Source: Thauera sp. (GTDB lineage Bacteria; Pseudomonadota; Gammaproteobacteria; Burkholderiales; Rhodocyclaceae). From it: 49,977 bases of DNA. The DNA is taken from assembly GCA_030603925.1 (NCBI GenBank), contig JAUVWV010000003.1:1-49977 (forward strand). The letters are read 5' to 3'. The notes under the pieces were generated by a model. The model was given only the letters and a program-made list of their open reading frames with translations. It was not told the DNA's origin and made no database searches. The translations under genes were made by a program, and so were the position numbers. Positions 1-8,598 of this stretch are shown piece by piece. Numbering within the stretch: position 1 is the stretch's first letter; each line of letters begins with the position of its first letter.

Positions 1-1428
1 AACCGCGGCGACTGTTCGCAGGCCTGCCGGCTGCCCTACAACGTCACCGACCAGGCCGGGCGCATCGTCGCCCACCAGCAGCACGTGCTGTCGATGAAGG
101 ACAACGACCAGTCGGCCAACCTCGCCGCGCTGGTCGACGCCGGCGTGCGCAGCTTCAAGATCGAGGGGCGCTACAAGGACATGGGCTACGTGAAGAACAT
201 CACCGCCCACTACCGCCTGCTGCTCGACCAGATCCTCGCCGCGCGCCCCGGGCTGGCGCGCGCTTCCAGCGGACGCTGCAGCTTCGGCTTCACCCCCGAC
301 CCGCAGCGCAACTACAACCGCGGCGCCACCGACTACTTCGTCAATGGCCGCAAGGCCGACATCGGCGCCTTCGACGCGCCCACCTGGGCCGGTCTGCCGG
401 TGGGCCACGTGCTGGTCACGGCGCGCGACAGTTTCGAACTGGAAAGCGCGGTGCAGCTGGCCAACGGCGACGGCCTCACCTACTTCGACCTGCAGCGCAA
501 CCTGGTCGGCTTTCGCGCCAACAAGGTCGAACGCCTGGCGCAGCCGGGCAGCGCAGCGCAGCTGGCGCGCTGGCGCGTGTGGCCGGCCGACGGCATGGCG
601 CGCCTGAAGGACCTGCGCGCCGGCACCGAACTGTCGCGCAACACCGACATGGCCTGGGACCGCCTGCTGGAGAAGAAATCCGCCGAGCGCCGCATCGCCC
701 TGTCGATCACCCTGCGTGAGTGCACCGAGGGGCTGGCGCTGGACGTCGAGGACGAGGACGGCCACCGCGCCAGCGCCGTTCTGGCGCAGGCCTTCGAAGC
801 GGCCAAGGACGCCGTGCGCGCAGAGGCCGCGCTGCGCGAGCAACTCGGCAAGCTGGGCGGCACGATCTTTACTGCCGCGCACATCGCCATCGAGCTGCCG
901 CGCCCCTGGTTCCTGCCCGCCGCAGCGATCAACGCCCTGCGCCGCCAGGCGATCGAACAGCTCGAAGCGGCACGCGCCGCGGCCTGGCAGCGCCTGCCGC
1001 GCGCCGCTGCGGTGGCGCCGCCGGCACCCTATCCGGATGACAGCCTGAGCTATCTGGCCAACGTCTTCAACCACAAGGCGCGCGACTTCTACGCCCGCCA
1101 CGGCGTACAGGTCATCGAAGCGGCCTACGAGAGCCACGAGGAACTCGGCGAAGCCAGCCTGATGATCACCAAGCACTGCGTGCGCTACAGCCTCAGTCTG
1201 TGTCCCAAGCAGACCGCCGGCGTTACCGGGGTGGCCGGCACCATCCGTGCCGAACCGCTGGTGCTGGTCAACGGCAGCGAACGCCTCACCCTGCGCTTCG
1301 ACTGCAAACCCTGCGAGATGCACGTGGTCGGGCGCATCAAGAAGAACGTGCTCAAGCAGGCCGAAGGCGCGCCGCTGCAGTTCTACCGTACCCGCCCGCC
1401 GGCCGCCGGCCCGCGCGCGCAGCACTGA
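1..1428 (+). CDS. rlhA: RlhA-type U32 family protein, 23S rRNA hydroxylation (5' end outside window)
   Basis: The reading frame is open from base 1, so the N-terminal part lies outside the window; 475 residues remain. The visible start has NRGDCSQACRLPYNV, a cysteine-bearing U32 motif, then FKIEGRYKDMGYV. The C-terminus carries KHCVRYSLSLCPKQ and FDCKPCEMHVVG. These cysteine clusters and the long region after the U32 core fit RlhA (YdcP) rather than the shorter TrhP/YegQ. The family is known to be needed for hydroxylation of C2501 in 23S rRNA and was long annotated as a peptidase or collagenase. The full E. coli protein is about 650 residues, so roughly a quarter is missing. Family assignment is firm; the RlhA/TrhP choice is an inference from the C-terminal region. 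Confidence 0.82.
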   Translation, partial: NRGDCSQACRLPYNVTDQAGRIVAHQQHVLSMKDNDQSANLAALVDAGVRSFKIEGRYKDMGYVKNITAHYRLLLDQILAARPGLARASSGRCSFGFTPDPQRNYNRGATDYFVNGRKADIGAFDAPTWAGLPVGHVLVTARDSFELESAVQLANGDGLTYFDLQRNLVGFRANKVERLAQPGSAAQLARWRVWPADGMARLKDLRAGTELSRNTDMAWDRLLEKKSAERRIALSITLRECTEGLALDVEDEDGHRASAVLAQAFEAAKDAVRAEAALREQLGKLGGTIFTAAHIAIELPRPWFLPAAAINALRRQAIEQLEAARAAAWQRLPRAAAVAPPAPYPDDSLSYLANVFNHKARDFYARHGVQVIEAAYESHEELGEASLMITKHCVRYSLSLCPKQTAGVTGVAGTIRAEPLVLVNGSERLTLRFDCKPCEMHVVGRIKKNVLKQAEGAPLQFYRTRPPAAGPRAQH

Positions 1429-1453
1429 TCACCACACGGAGCCCCAGCTGCGG

Positions 1454-2137
1454 ATGAAACCGATTCCCCTGATCCTGATCGCGGTCGCCATCATCGTCAT
1501 CGCCCCCTTCGTCTACCTGCCCTTCGTCGACACCGGCGAGGAGCTCCCGCGCACCACCCTGCCCTGGCAGATCGAACTGGGCGGGGACGGCAGCTCGGAG
1601 GTCTTCGGCTTTACCCTGGGCGTCTCCACACTGGGCGATGCGCAGCGACGCTTCGGCAGCGATCTGGAGATCGCGGTGATCACCCCGAAGGAGGGCAGCA
1701 GTTCGCTGGAGGCCTTCAACGGCAGCGCGCGCGCCGGCTTCATCACCGGCCAGCTGCTGTTCACCGGCGAACTGCCGCAGGCGCAGATCGACGCGATGCG
1801 CGAGCGCGCGGCGAAGACCGCCTACATGGAAGGCACCACGCGCAAGGCCACGCTGCATGCGGACGACGTCGGCAACGCGCTCGCGGCGCCGATCCGCGCA
1901 ATCACCTTCATCCCCAGCGCCGATCTGGATGCGGAGACCATCCTGGCGCGCTTCGGCCAGCCGGCCGAGCGCCTGCGCAGCACCGACCACCTGCAGCACT
2001 TCCTGTATCCGGAGCGCGGCCTGGAGGTGACCCTGGACGAGCGCGGCAAGGAGCTGCTGCAGTACGTCGCGCCGCGCGACTTCGAACGCCTGCGCGCGCC
2101 CTTGCGCGAAGCCGGCGCGCAGCCGGTGGCTCAGTAG
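1454..2137 (+). CDS. membrane-anchored protein of unknown function
   Basis: I do not recognise a named family. The 227-residue product starts with one hydrophobic segment (MKPIPLILIAVAIIVIAPF), which is either a signal anchor or an uncleaved signal peptide. The rest is soluble, presumably periplasmic, with no cysteine and no obvious catalytic motif. The start chosen is the ATG directly before this segment; the longer ORF in the track only adds out-of-frame rlhA sequence. GGAG lies about a dozen bases upstream, so the ribosome site is weak. The gene follows rlhA by 25 bases and may be co-transcribed. Its 3' end overlaps the convergent slyX stop by 7 bases. Confidence 0.7.
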   Translation: MKPIPLILIAVAIIVIAPFVYLPFVDTGEELPRTTLPWQIELGGDGSSEVFGFTLGVSTLGDAQRRFGSDLEIAVITPKEGSSSLEAFNGSARAGFITGQLLFTGELPQAQIDAMRERAAKTAYMEGTTRKATLHADDVGNALAAPIRAITFIPSADLDAETILARFGQPAERLRSTDHLQHFLYPERGLEVTLDERGKELLQYVAPRDFERLRAPLREAGAQPVAQ

Positions 2138-2343
2138 TGCGGCGGAATCTCGTCGCGCAGGCTGGTGGCCGGCCCCGGCGCGGATACCGAGCGCAACTGT
2201 TCCTGTAGCTGCACGAGCTGCTTCTGCAGGCGCTCCATCTCGCGCTGCTGGCGGAACACCGTCATGTTCAGCGTCTCGAGCAGATCCTCGGCAAAGGCGA
2301 GCTTGCTCTCTACCTCGATCAGGCGGGCGTCCACGTCATGCAT
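2131..2343 (-). CDS. slyX: SlyX family protein
   Basis: The product is 70 residues and almost entirely coiled coil: RLIEVESKLAFAEDLLETLN followed by a Q/E/R-rich helix and a short tail ending IPPHY. Length and the LAFAEDLLETLN signature match SlyX (about 72 residues in E. coli), a conserved small protein with no settled function. The start is decided by GGAGG, which sits 9 bases before ATG 2343; the in-frame ATG at 2352 would directly abut that site. The start overlaps the end of the upstream GTPase gene by 8 bases, suggesting translational coupling. Confidence 0.85.
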   Translation of the reverse strand: MHDVDARLIEVESKLAFAEDLLETLNMTVFRQQREMERLQKQLVQLQEQLRSVSAPGPATSLRDEIPPHY

Positions 2344-3259
2344 TGCGCTCATCCTCCAGCGCGTCACGCGCCTGGTCGTCCGGCACGGCCGGCGAGGCCG
2401 CTGCAGCGGCCAGCATCGCGGCACGCGTCTCCGGTGTTTCCAGGCTGATGCGGCCGATCGCGCCCGAGCGGAAATCGGTGAGCAGCAGGCCGGCGGCCTT
2501 TTCCAGGTCCAGCCCGCCGCCCTTGATCAGACAGCCGCGCCGCCGCGCGACCTCCTCCACCACCGCATGCCCGTCCGCAGGCGCGCCCTTGAACTTGTAG
2601 CGCGCCGCCAGTTCCTGCGGATAGCGCGCCAGCAGGATGTCGCCCAGGAAGGCCGCGACCTGTTCGTCGATTACCGCATTGCGCCCGATCGCGTGGCAGG
2701 CGGCGAGCATGAAACCGTCCGCGTCGTGCGCGATCTTCGGCCACATCATGCCCGGGGTGTCGGTCACCGTCATGTGCCCGCCCAGGTCGAAGGTCTGCTG
2801 CGACTTGGTCACCGCCGGCTCGTCGCCCACCTTGGCCACGCGGCGGTTGAGCAGCGCATTCATCAGGGTGGATTTGCCGACGTTCGGAATCCCCATGATC
2901 ATCATGCGCAGCTGCCTGGTGCCGTCCGTGCGGTGCGGCGCCAGCGCCTGTGCAAGCTTGGGCACGCGCGCCACATCGCCCGGCTTCTTGCACGACAGGG
3001 CCACCGCCTTCACCCCGGGCTGGCGCTCGTAGTACGCCAGCCAGTCGCGGGTGGCCGCCGGATCGGCCAGGTCGGTCTTGTTGAGCAGTTTCAGGCAGGG
3101 GCGCTGGCGGAACTCGCGCAGCTCGCGGATCATCGGGTTGCAGCTCGCCTCGGGAATGCGGGCGTCGAGCACTTCGATCACCACATCGATGCGCGCCAAG
3201 GTTTCGGCAGCCTTCTTGCGCGCCGAGGTCATGTGACCGGGGAACCACTGGATGGACAT
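2336..3259 (-). CDS. ylqF: circularly permuted GTPase, YlqF/RbgA family (ribosome assembly)
   Basis: The 307-residue protein has GTPase motifs in the permuted order of the YlqF/RbgA family. G4 (NKTD) is near residue 60, the SCKKPG G5-like motif follows, then G1 (GIPNVGKS) near residue 125, and G3 (DTPGMMWPK) near 170. The N-terminus MSIQWFPGHM is a hallmark of the family. RbgA matures the large ribosomal subunit in Bacillus. The proteobacterial homologue is assumed to act in ribosome assembly too, but its exact role is less clear. The gene overlaps slyX by 8 bases. The MITE-like element ends 37 bases upstream of the start, so the promoter may lie in or be altered by that element. Confidence 0.9.
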   Translation of the reverse strand: MSIQWFPGHMTSARKKAAETLARIDVVIEVLDARIPEASCNPMIRELREFRQRPCLKLLNKTDLADPAATRDWLAYYERQPGVKAVALSCKKPGDVARVPKLAQALAPHRTDGTRQLRMMIMGIPNVGKSTLMNALLNRRVAKVGDEPAVTKSQQTFDLGGHMTVTDTPGMMWPKIAHDADGFMLAACHAIGRNAVIDEQVAAFLGDILLARYPQELAARYKFKGAPADGHAVVEEVARRRGCLIKGGGLDLEKAAGLLLTDFRSGAIGRISLETPETRAAMLAAAAASPAVPDDQARDALEDERNA

Positions 3260-3293
3260 GTGCAGCCTGGGGAAATCCGTCTTCGGGGCGCCA

Positions 3294-3536
3294 TTATCCT
3301 AGAAACCGCAGTTGACCGCTCAGATGTCGCCGGAACGCGCCGTGGCTATTGATGTTCTCGCCGTCGACAAGGCTCACCCGGGTGGTGAGTATGCTACGCG
3401 CCCGATTGCACGCCTGGCGCGCCGCCTGGCTGCGTTGCTCCTCCTTGCAGGGAACGACCATGCCGCGTCGTCGCGCCTTGCCAGTCAACGCGCCAGACGC
3501 ACACTCGGACACGTCCAACTGCGGTTTCTAGGATTA
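3294..3536. repeat. MITE-like element: 18-bp terminal inverted repeats with TTA duplication
   Basis: TCCTAGAAACCGCAGTTG at 3297-3314 is repeated perfectly and inverted at 3516-3533. Both ends are flanked by TTA (3294-3296 and 3534-3536), the pattern of a 3-bp target-site duplication. The TTA is partly ambiguous because A and T also continue the palindrome (ATCCTAG / CTAGGAT). The roughly 200 bases inside hold no convincing gene; the 60-77 aa ORFs in the track run through the inverted ends and look spurious. No transposase is encoded, so this fits a non-autonomous mobile repeat. It fills the gap between the ylqF start and the 3' end of a GGDEF-EAL gene. Confidence 0.75.
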
Positions 3537-3564
3537 TCGCAGTAATGCGACCGGGCGCCGCAGC

Positions 3565-5931
3565 TCATGGCAAGGCGAGTGCGGGCACCTGGCGCACAGT
3601 CAGCGCTTCGAGCGGCTGCGGCCGGCCGAACAGGTAGCCCTGGAAGGCATGGCAGCCGTGCTCCACCAGGAAGGCGCGCTGCGCCTCGGTCTCCACCCCT
3701 TCGGCGAGCACGTAGAGGCCGAGCGTCTGGCCCAGCGCGATCACGGTACGTGCGATGGCCGCATCATTGGGGTCGCTCAGCACGTCGCGCACGAAGGAGC
3801 GGTCGATCTTCAACTGGTCGAGCGGCAGGCGCTTCAGGTAGGACAGCGAGGAGTAGCCAGTACCGAAGTCGTCCAGCGCAAAACCCACGCCGTGCGACTT
3901 CAGCTGCACCATGCGCGCGATGGTCTCCTCCACGTTTTCCAGCAGCAGGCTTTCGGTGAGTTCCAGCTTGAGCTGCTGCGCGCTGAGGCCGCCACGCTGC
4001 AGCGCACCGAGCACGTTGTCGACGAAATCGGGATGACGGAACTGGCGCGCACTGACATTCACCGCGACACTCGGCGGCCGCGTCTCGTCGGCCCCCGGCC
4101 AGCGCGCCAGCTCGGCACAGGCGGTTTCCAGCACCCACTGGCCGAGCGGCAGGATCAGCCCACCGCTTTCGGCCAGCGGGATGAACTCGCCGGGCGGGAT
4201 CAGGCCGCGCTCCGGATGCGCCCAGCGCACCAGCGCTTCCACGCCGATCAGCGTGCCGCAGCCGTCGTACTGCGGCTGGTAGTGGAGCACGAACTGCCCG
4301 AGGCGCAGCGCCAGGCGCATCTCGCCTTCCAGCGCGGAGTGCGCCGCGACCAGCGCCTGCATTGCCGGGTCGAAGAAGCGCAGGGTATTGCGCCCCGCTT
4401 CCTTGGCCTGGTACATCGCCAGGTCGGCGCGCTTGAGCAGTTCCTCCACGCGCTGTTCGTGCTCGCCGAACAGCGCCACGCCGATGCTGGGCGTACCGTG
4501 GTATTCCTGCCCGCCGATCAGGTAGGGCATGTTGAGCACCGCGAGGATCTTCTCGCCGACCTGTTCGGCATGCGTGGCGACCTCGTCCTGGCGTTCGCCC
4601 AGACCCTGCAGCATCACCACGAATTCGTCCCCGCCCAGACGGGCCACGGTGTCGCCGCCGCGCACCGACTGGCGCAGGCGCTCGGCCACCTGCTGCAGCA
4701 GGATGTCGCCGCAGTCGTGCCCCGGGGTGTCGTTGAGCGTCTTGAAGTTGTCCAGGTCGATGAACAGCAGCGCGCCGCTGGCGCGGCTACGCCCGCTGGC
4801 CGCCAGCACCTGACGCAGGCGGTCCATCAGCAGGCGGCGGTTGGGCAGGCCGGTGAGCGGGTCGTAGAAGGCGAGATGCTTGATCTCTTCCTCGGCCAGG
4901 CGGCGGCGGGTCACGTCATAGGTGTAGCCATGCCACAACAGGCTGCCGTCCGGTTCGCGCTGCGGCGTGGCATGGCTGCTCATCCAGGCCTCCACGCCGC
5001 CATGCACGACGCGGTACTCGCACTGGCAGGGGGCCATGTCCTGCGCCGAGCGGCGCAGTGATTCCTGTACCTTCGCACGATCGTCCGCGTGGATGGTGCG
5101 GAACAGCGCCGCCGCGTCGGCCGCGGCCTCTTCCGGGGCAAGGCCGAAGTTCTCCTGCAGGCCGCGACTGGCGTAGGGACAGCTCGCCGCGCCGTCCGGC
5201 CGTTCGCGGTACTGGAAGATCACCCCGGGCACGTTGTCGGCGATGCGCTCCAGGCGCTCGCGCAGCTCGCGCTGGGTGTGCTCGGCGGCCTGCAAGGCCA
5301 GGTCGCGCGCGGTCAGTTCGCGGATGTAGCGTTGCTGGCGCAGCAGCAGCGCCGCGAGCGCCAGCCCCAGCGCGCCGAGCAGCACGATCATGGCCGACAC
5401 CGTGTGGCGCAGCCGTCCCAGGTGGGTGCGCTGGGCCGAGGCCTGCTCCATGGAGTGCTGGAACACGCGGTCGTTGAGCGCCTTCAGCCGGGTGAGCTGC
5501 GCCGCAACGCGCTCGACCAGCGGCAGTAGGTCGGCCGGCCCTGCAGCGGGATTCTCCAGCACCGCATCCAGCGCACCCAGCTCGGCGGCAAGTGCCTCCT
5601 GCAGCGGCGCAACCTCGGGCAGCGCCGAGTCGGCATAGATGCCACGATTGTCGCGGTGGCGCAGGATGGCCAGATCGAGGGCGAAGGCCAGCTGCTCGCG
5701 ATGTGCCGCATCCGGCGCGGCCGCCGCCAGGCGCAGTGCGGCCTCGAGCCGGCCGACGTCGTCGAGCAGCGCGGCGAAATCGCGCTCCTTGTGCAGCGAG
5801 GCGAGCGGCAGCGCCGCCTCGATGCGCGACACATTGGCCCACAGATGCAGCACGCTGCCGGTGACGAAAAGCAGCACGCAGGCGGTCAACAGCACGAAGC
5901 GATGCCGCCGCAGGCGGCCGGCGCCCCCCAT
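3565..5931 (-). CDS. membrane-bound PAS-GGDEF-EAL cyclic-di-GMP enzyme
   Basis: The product is 788 residues. TM1 is near residues 11-30 and TM2 near 178-198 (LGALGLALAALLL), enclosing a helical periplasmic sensor region. A PAS domain follows at about 225-355, then GGDEF near residue 430 (VARLGGDEFVVML) and an EAL domain at about 530-785. The GGDEF motif is intact, with an RGGD inhibitory site five residues before it. The EAL domain keeps VEALVRW, ELTES, LDDFGTGYSS and KIDRSF, so both activities are possible. Start 5931 is chosen because it lies 8 bases after the stop of the upstream gene; the track start at 5976 would overlap that gene by 37 bases. The pair probably forms an operon, making the upstream periplasmic protein a candidate input partner. 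Confidence 0.9.
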   Translation of the reverse strand: MGGAGRLRRHRFVLLTACVLLFVTGSVLHLWANVSRIEAALPLASLHKERDFAALLDDVGRLEAALRLAAAAPDAAHREQLAFALDLAILRHRDNRGIYADSALPEVAPLQEALAAELGALDAVLENPAAGPADLLPLVERVAAQLTRLKALNDRVFQHSMEQASAQRTHLGRLRHTVSAMIVLLGALGLALAALLLRQQRYIRELTARDLALQAAEHTQRELRERLERIADNVPGVIFQYRERPDGAASCPYASRGLQENFGLAPEEAAADAAALFRTIHADDRAKVQESLRRSAQDMAPCQCEYRVVHGGVEAWMSSHATPQREPDGSLLWHGYTYDVTRRRLAEEEIKHLAFYDPLTGLPNRRLLMDRLRQVLAASGRSRASGALLFIDLDNFKTLNDTPGHDCGDILLQQVAERLRQSVRGGDTVARLGGDEFVVMLQGLGERQDEVATHAEQVGEKILAVLNMPYLIGGQEYHGTPSIGVALFGEHEQRVEELLKRADLAMYQAKEAGRNTLRFFDPAMQALVAAHSALEGEMRLALRLGQFVLHYQPQYDGCGTLIGVEALVRWAHPERGLIPPGEFIPLAESGGLILPLGQWVLETACAELARWPGADETRPPSVAVNVSARQFRHPDFVDNVLGALQRGGLSAQQLKLELTESLLLENVEETIARMVQLKSHGVGFALDDFGTGYSSLSYLKRLPLDQLKIDRSFVRDVLSDPNDAAIARTVIALGQTLGLYVLAEGVETEAQRAFLVEHGCHAFQGYLFGRPQPLEALTVRQVPALALP

Positions 5932-5939
5932 CGCGCCGC

Positions 5940-6476
5940 TCAATCCGCGAGAACCTCGATGCGCCGCACCAGCCACACCCAGCGCAGGCGGTACAGCGTA
6001 TCGTGCAAGGCGGCGTCCATGTCGCGCGGATAGACCAGGCGCAGCGGTCCCTTGTCGCGCCGGCCGATCGGCCGGGCATCGCGCCGCGTCGCCAGCAGCA
6101 GCGGCCAGTCGGTCCAGTCGGCGCGCGGCAGCTCCTGTGAAAACCCGTCGAGCGCGCTGACGCGCACCGCCGTGGCCGCCGCATAGCCCGCATCCGCGAG
6201 CACGGCCGACAGCAGCGCGCCCTGATACACGCCTTCATCACCGGGCCAGAAGGTCGAGGTGGCCACTTCCCACAGCCCCAGCGCCTCGAGTTCTGCAAGG
6301 CTGTAGTGGCGCTCGCCGCCCGCGCCGCTGACGCTCAGCACCACCGGCCCGCCCGGCAGCGCCGGCAGGCTCACCGGCGCCGGCACCGCACCTGGCGCGG
6401 CCAGCGCGCGGCCGGGCAGCAGGGCGGCGCCGAGGATGAGGGCGAGGACGGCAAACGAACTACGCAACAGCATCAT
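5940..6476 (-). CDS. periplasmic molybdopterin-oxidoreductase-fold protein without a cofactor cysteine
   Basis: The 178-residue product begins with a signal peptide (MMLLRSSFAVLALILG, cleavage predicted after GRALA). The mature part resembles the small oxidoreductase molybdopterin-binding (SUOX-fold) domain: LSVSG near the start, an LAELEALG helix, a YQGALLSAVL segment, RVSALDGFS and a C-terminal WVWLVRRIEV strand. It has no cysteine, so the usual Mo-ligating residue is missing and catalysis with molybdopterin is unlikely. It ends 8 bases before the GGDEF-EAL gene, suggesting a ligand-binding or sensing role for that protein. The track's longer start uses TTG; the ATG at 6476 directly precedes the signal peptide. 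Fold assignment is by pattern recognition and only moderately certain. Confidence 0.7.
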   Translation of the reverse strand: MMLLRSSFAVLALILGAALLPGRALAAPGAVPAPVSLPALPGGPVVLSVSGAGGERHYSLAELEALGLWEVATSTFWPGDEGVYQGALLSAVLADAGYAAATAVRVSALDGFSQELPRADWTDWPLLLATRRDARPIGRRDKGPLRLVYPRDMDAALHDTLYRLRWVWLVRRIEVLAD

Positions 6477-6641
6477 GGGCAGACTGTCCAGGGTCGGCAA
6501 GGCGAGCGGGCGATACTACCTTGGAGCTAGCGCGCGAAACAGGGTCCGAGGTGTAACAGGCGCCCGTTCCGGGCAGCCCGGGGGAGGCGCAGCGCAGGCG
6601 CAACATCGACGCCGGGCCTGCGTGCAAGGCGGCGGTCAGGG

Positions 6642-6647
6642 TACAAT
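6642..6647 (+). promoter_or_regulatory. possible -10 element upstream of aroG
   Basis: TACAAT lies 32 bases before the aroG start in the non-coding gap. No good -35 hexamer is found 16-18 bases upstream, so this is a weak call by position and match only. Confidence 0.3.
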
Positions 6648-6678
6648 CCGCCTTCTTTGCTGCACTGCGGAGCGCGCC

Positions 6679-7758
6679 ATGTCTGTCGCCCAGACCGAAA
6701 ACCTCAACATCGTCGCCGTCGACCACATGCCGTCGCCGGAAGAGATCAAGGCCCGCGTGCCGCTCACCGAGCGCGCCGCCGCTACCGTGCTGGCCGGCCG
6801 GCGCGCCCTGGCCGACATTCTCGACCGCAAGGACAAGCGCCTGTTCGTGGTGGTGGGCCCCTGCTCCATCCACGACCCGGTGGCCGGCCTGGACTATGCG
6901 CGCCGCCTGAAGCAGCTCGCCGACGAGGTGGCCGACACCATGGTGCTGGTGATGCGGGTGTATTTCGAGAAGCCGCGCACCGCCACCGGCTGGAAGGGCT
7001 TCATCAACGACCCCTACATGGACGACTCCTTCCGCATCGACGAAGGCATGGAGAAGGCGCGCCGCTTCCTGCTCGACGTCTGCGAAATCGGCCTGCCCAC
7101 CGCCACCGAGGCGCTCGACCCGATCGCCCCGCAGTACTACGGCGACCTGATCGCATGGACCGCGATCGGCGCGCGCACCTCCGAATCGCAGACCCACCGC
7201 GAAATGTCCTCCGGCCTGTCCACCCCGGTGGGCTTCAAGAACGCCACCGACGGCGACCTGGAGGTGGCGATCAACGCCATCATCTCCGCCTCGCGTCCGC
7301 ACAGCTTCCTCGGCATCAGCGGCAAGGGCCAGTCGGCCATCCTGCGCACCGGCGGCAACCGCCTCGGCCACGTGGTGCTGCGCGGCGGCGGCGGCCGGCC
7401 GAACTACGACACGGTGTCGATCTCGCTGGCCGAACAGGCGCTGACCAAGGCCAAGCTGCCGGTCAACGTGGTGGTCGATTGCTCGCACGCCAACTCCTGG
7501 AAGAAGCCGGAGTTCCAGCCGCTGGTGATGAAGGACGTGATCCACCAGATCCGCGAGGGCAACCGCTCGGTGGTCGGGCTGATGATCGAAAGTTTCATCG
7601 AGGCCGGCAACCAGCCCATTCCGGCCGATCTGTCGCAACTGCGCTACGGCTGCTCGGTGACCGACGCCTGCGTCGACTGGGGCACCACCGCGGAGATGAT
7701 CCGCAACGCCGCAGCGGTGCTGCGCGACGTGCTGCCGCAGCGAGGAATCCCCGCATGA
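6679..7758 (+). CDS. aroG: 3-deoxy-7-phosphoheptulonate synthase (DAHP synthase, class I AroG type)
   Basis: The enzyme condenses phosphoenolpyruvate and erythrose 4-phosphate, the first step of aromatic amino acid synthesis. The 359-residue product matches the class I microbial family in length and motifs: VVVGPCSIHDP near residue 60, RVYFEKPRTATGWKG, IGARTSESQTHREM, GFKNATDG, and DCSHANSWK toward the C-terminus. The start ATG 6679 follows CGGAG by a short spacer; the longer track ORF adds low-complexity sequence from the gap. The stop codon overlaps the serB start in an ATGA, so the two are translationally coupled. Which amino acid gives feedback inhibition cannot be read with confidence. 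Confidence 0.95.
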   Translation: MSVAQTENLNIVAVDHMPSPEEIKARVPLTERAAATVLAGRRALADILDRKDKRLFVVVGPCSIHDPVAGLDYARRLKQLADEVADTMVLVMRVYFEKPRTATGWKGFINDPYMDDSFRIDEGMEKARRFLLDVCEIGLPTATEALDPIAPQYYGDLIAWTAIGARTSESQTHREMSSGLSTPVGFKNATDGDLEVAINAIISASRPHSFLGISGKGQSAILRTGGNRLGHVVLRGGGGRPNYDTVSISLAEQALTKAKLPVNVVVDCSHANSWKKPEFQPLVMKDVIHQIREGNRSVVGLMIESFIEAGNQPIPADLSQLRYGCSVTDACVDWGTTAEMIRNAAAVLRDVLPQRGIPA

Positions 7759-8585
7759 ACCTGGTCGTGCAGGGCGCCGAGGTCGACTCCCTCGCCCTGA
7801 GGACGCTGGCCAGCCTTACCGCCGCCAGCAGCATCGTCCAGATCACCCCCAGCGCCTTCCGCCTGGTGGATGCCGAGGCGCACGACGAGATCGGCGCGCT
7901 GTGCGCGCGCGCCCGGCTGGACTGGACCTGGGTGCCGGCCGGCCGCCGCCTGAGCGATTTCGGCCTGTTCGTCACCGACATGGACTCGACCCTGATCAAC
8001 ATCGAGTGCATCGACGAGATCGCCGACCTGCAGGGCCTCAAGGGCGAGGTCGCGGCAATCACCGAGGCCGCGATGCGCGGCGAGATCGATTTCCGCGAAT
8101 CGCTCACCCGCCGCGTCGCCCTGCTCGCCGGGCTGCGCGTGGAAGCGCTCGCCGAGGTCTACGAGGAGCGCCTGGCGCTCAATCCGGGCGCCGAACGCCT
8201 GATGCGCGGTCTCAAGGCCGCTGGCATCCACACCGTGCTGGTGTCGGGCGGCTTCACCTATTTCACCGAACGCCTGAAGGTACGCCTGGGCTTCGACGAA
8301 GCCTGGGCGAACGAGCTCGAAGTGGCCGACGGCCGCCTCACCGGGCGGGTCAGCGGCGCGGTGATCGATGCCGCCGCCAAGGCCGCGCACCTGGTGCGCG
8401 CACGCCAGACGCTCGGCCTGCGCGCCGAGCAGACGATCGCCGCGGGCGACGGCGCGAACGACATCCCCATGCTCAACGCGGCCGGCTTCGGCGTGGCCTT
8501 CCGCGCCAAGCCGGTGCTGCGCGAAGTGGCCGACTGCCGCCTGGATCACAGCGGGCTGGACGGCATCCTCAACGTGCTGAGCTGA
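7755..8585 (+). CDS. serB: phosphoserine phosphatase
   Basis: SerB removes phosphate from 3-phosphoserine, the last step of serine synthesis. The 276-residue product has the HAD motifs in order: DMDSTLINIECIDE (nucleophile Asp) near residue 76, VSGGFTYF near 160, and AAGDGANDIPML near 235. The region before the HAD core is short, about 70 residues against a longer ACT-like part in E. coli SerB. Translation starts in the ATGA shared with the aroG stop. The link with aroG puts serine and aromatic amino acid synthesis in one unit. Confidence 0.94.
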   Translation: MNLVVQGAEVDSLALRTLASLTAASSIVQITPSAFRLVDAEAHDEIGALCARARLDWTWVPAGRRLSDFGLFVTDMDSTLINIECIDEIADLQGLKGEVAAITEAAMRGEIDFRESLTRRVALLAGLRVEALAEVYEERLALNPGAERLMRGLKAAGIHTVLVSGGFTYFTERLKVRLGFDEAWANELEVADGRLTGRVSGAVIDAAAKAAHLVRARQTLGLRAEQTIAAGDGANDIPMLNAAGFGVAFRAKPVLREVADCRLDHSGLDGILNVLS

Positions 8586-8598
8586 AGCACGCAGCGCC

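Noticed and set aside
2344-2352. upstream ATG as slyX start
   Set aside because: GGAGG directly touches this ATG, while the ATG at 2343 has a 9-base spacing and gives the usual SlyX length.
3312-3545. 77-residue and 74-residue ORFs inside the inverted-repeat element
   Set aside because: They read through the inverted ends in both directions and have no ribosome site or recognisable domain.
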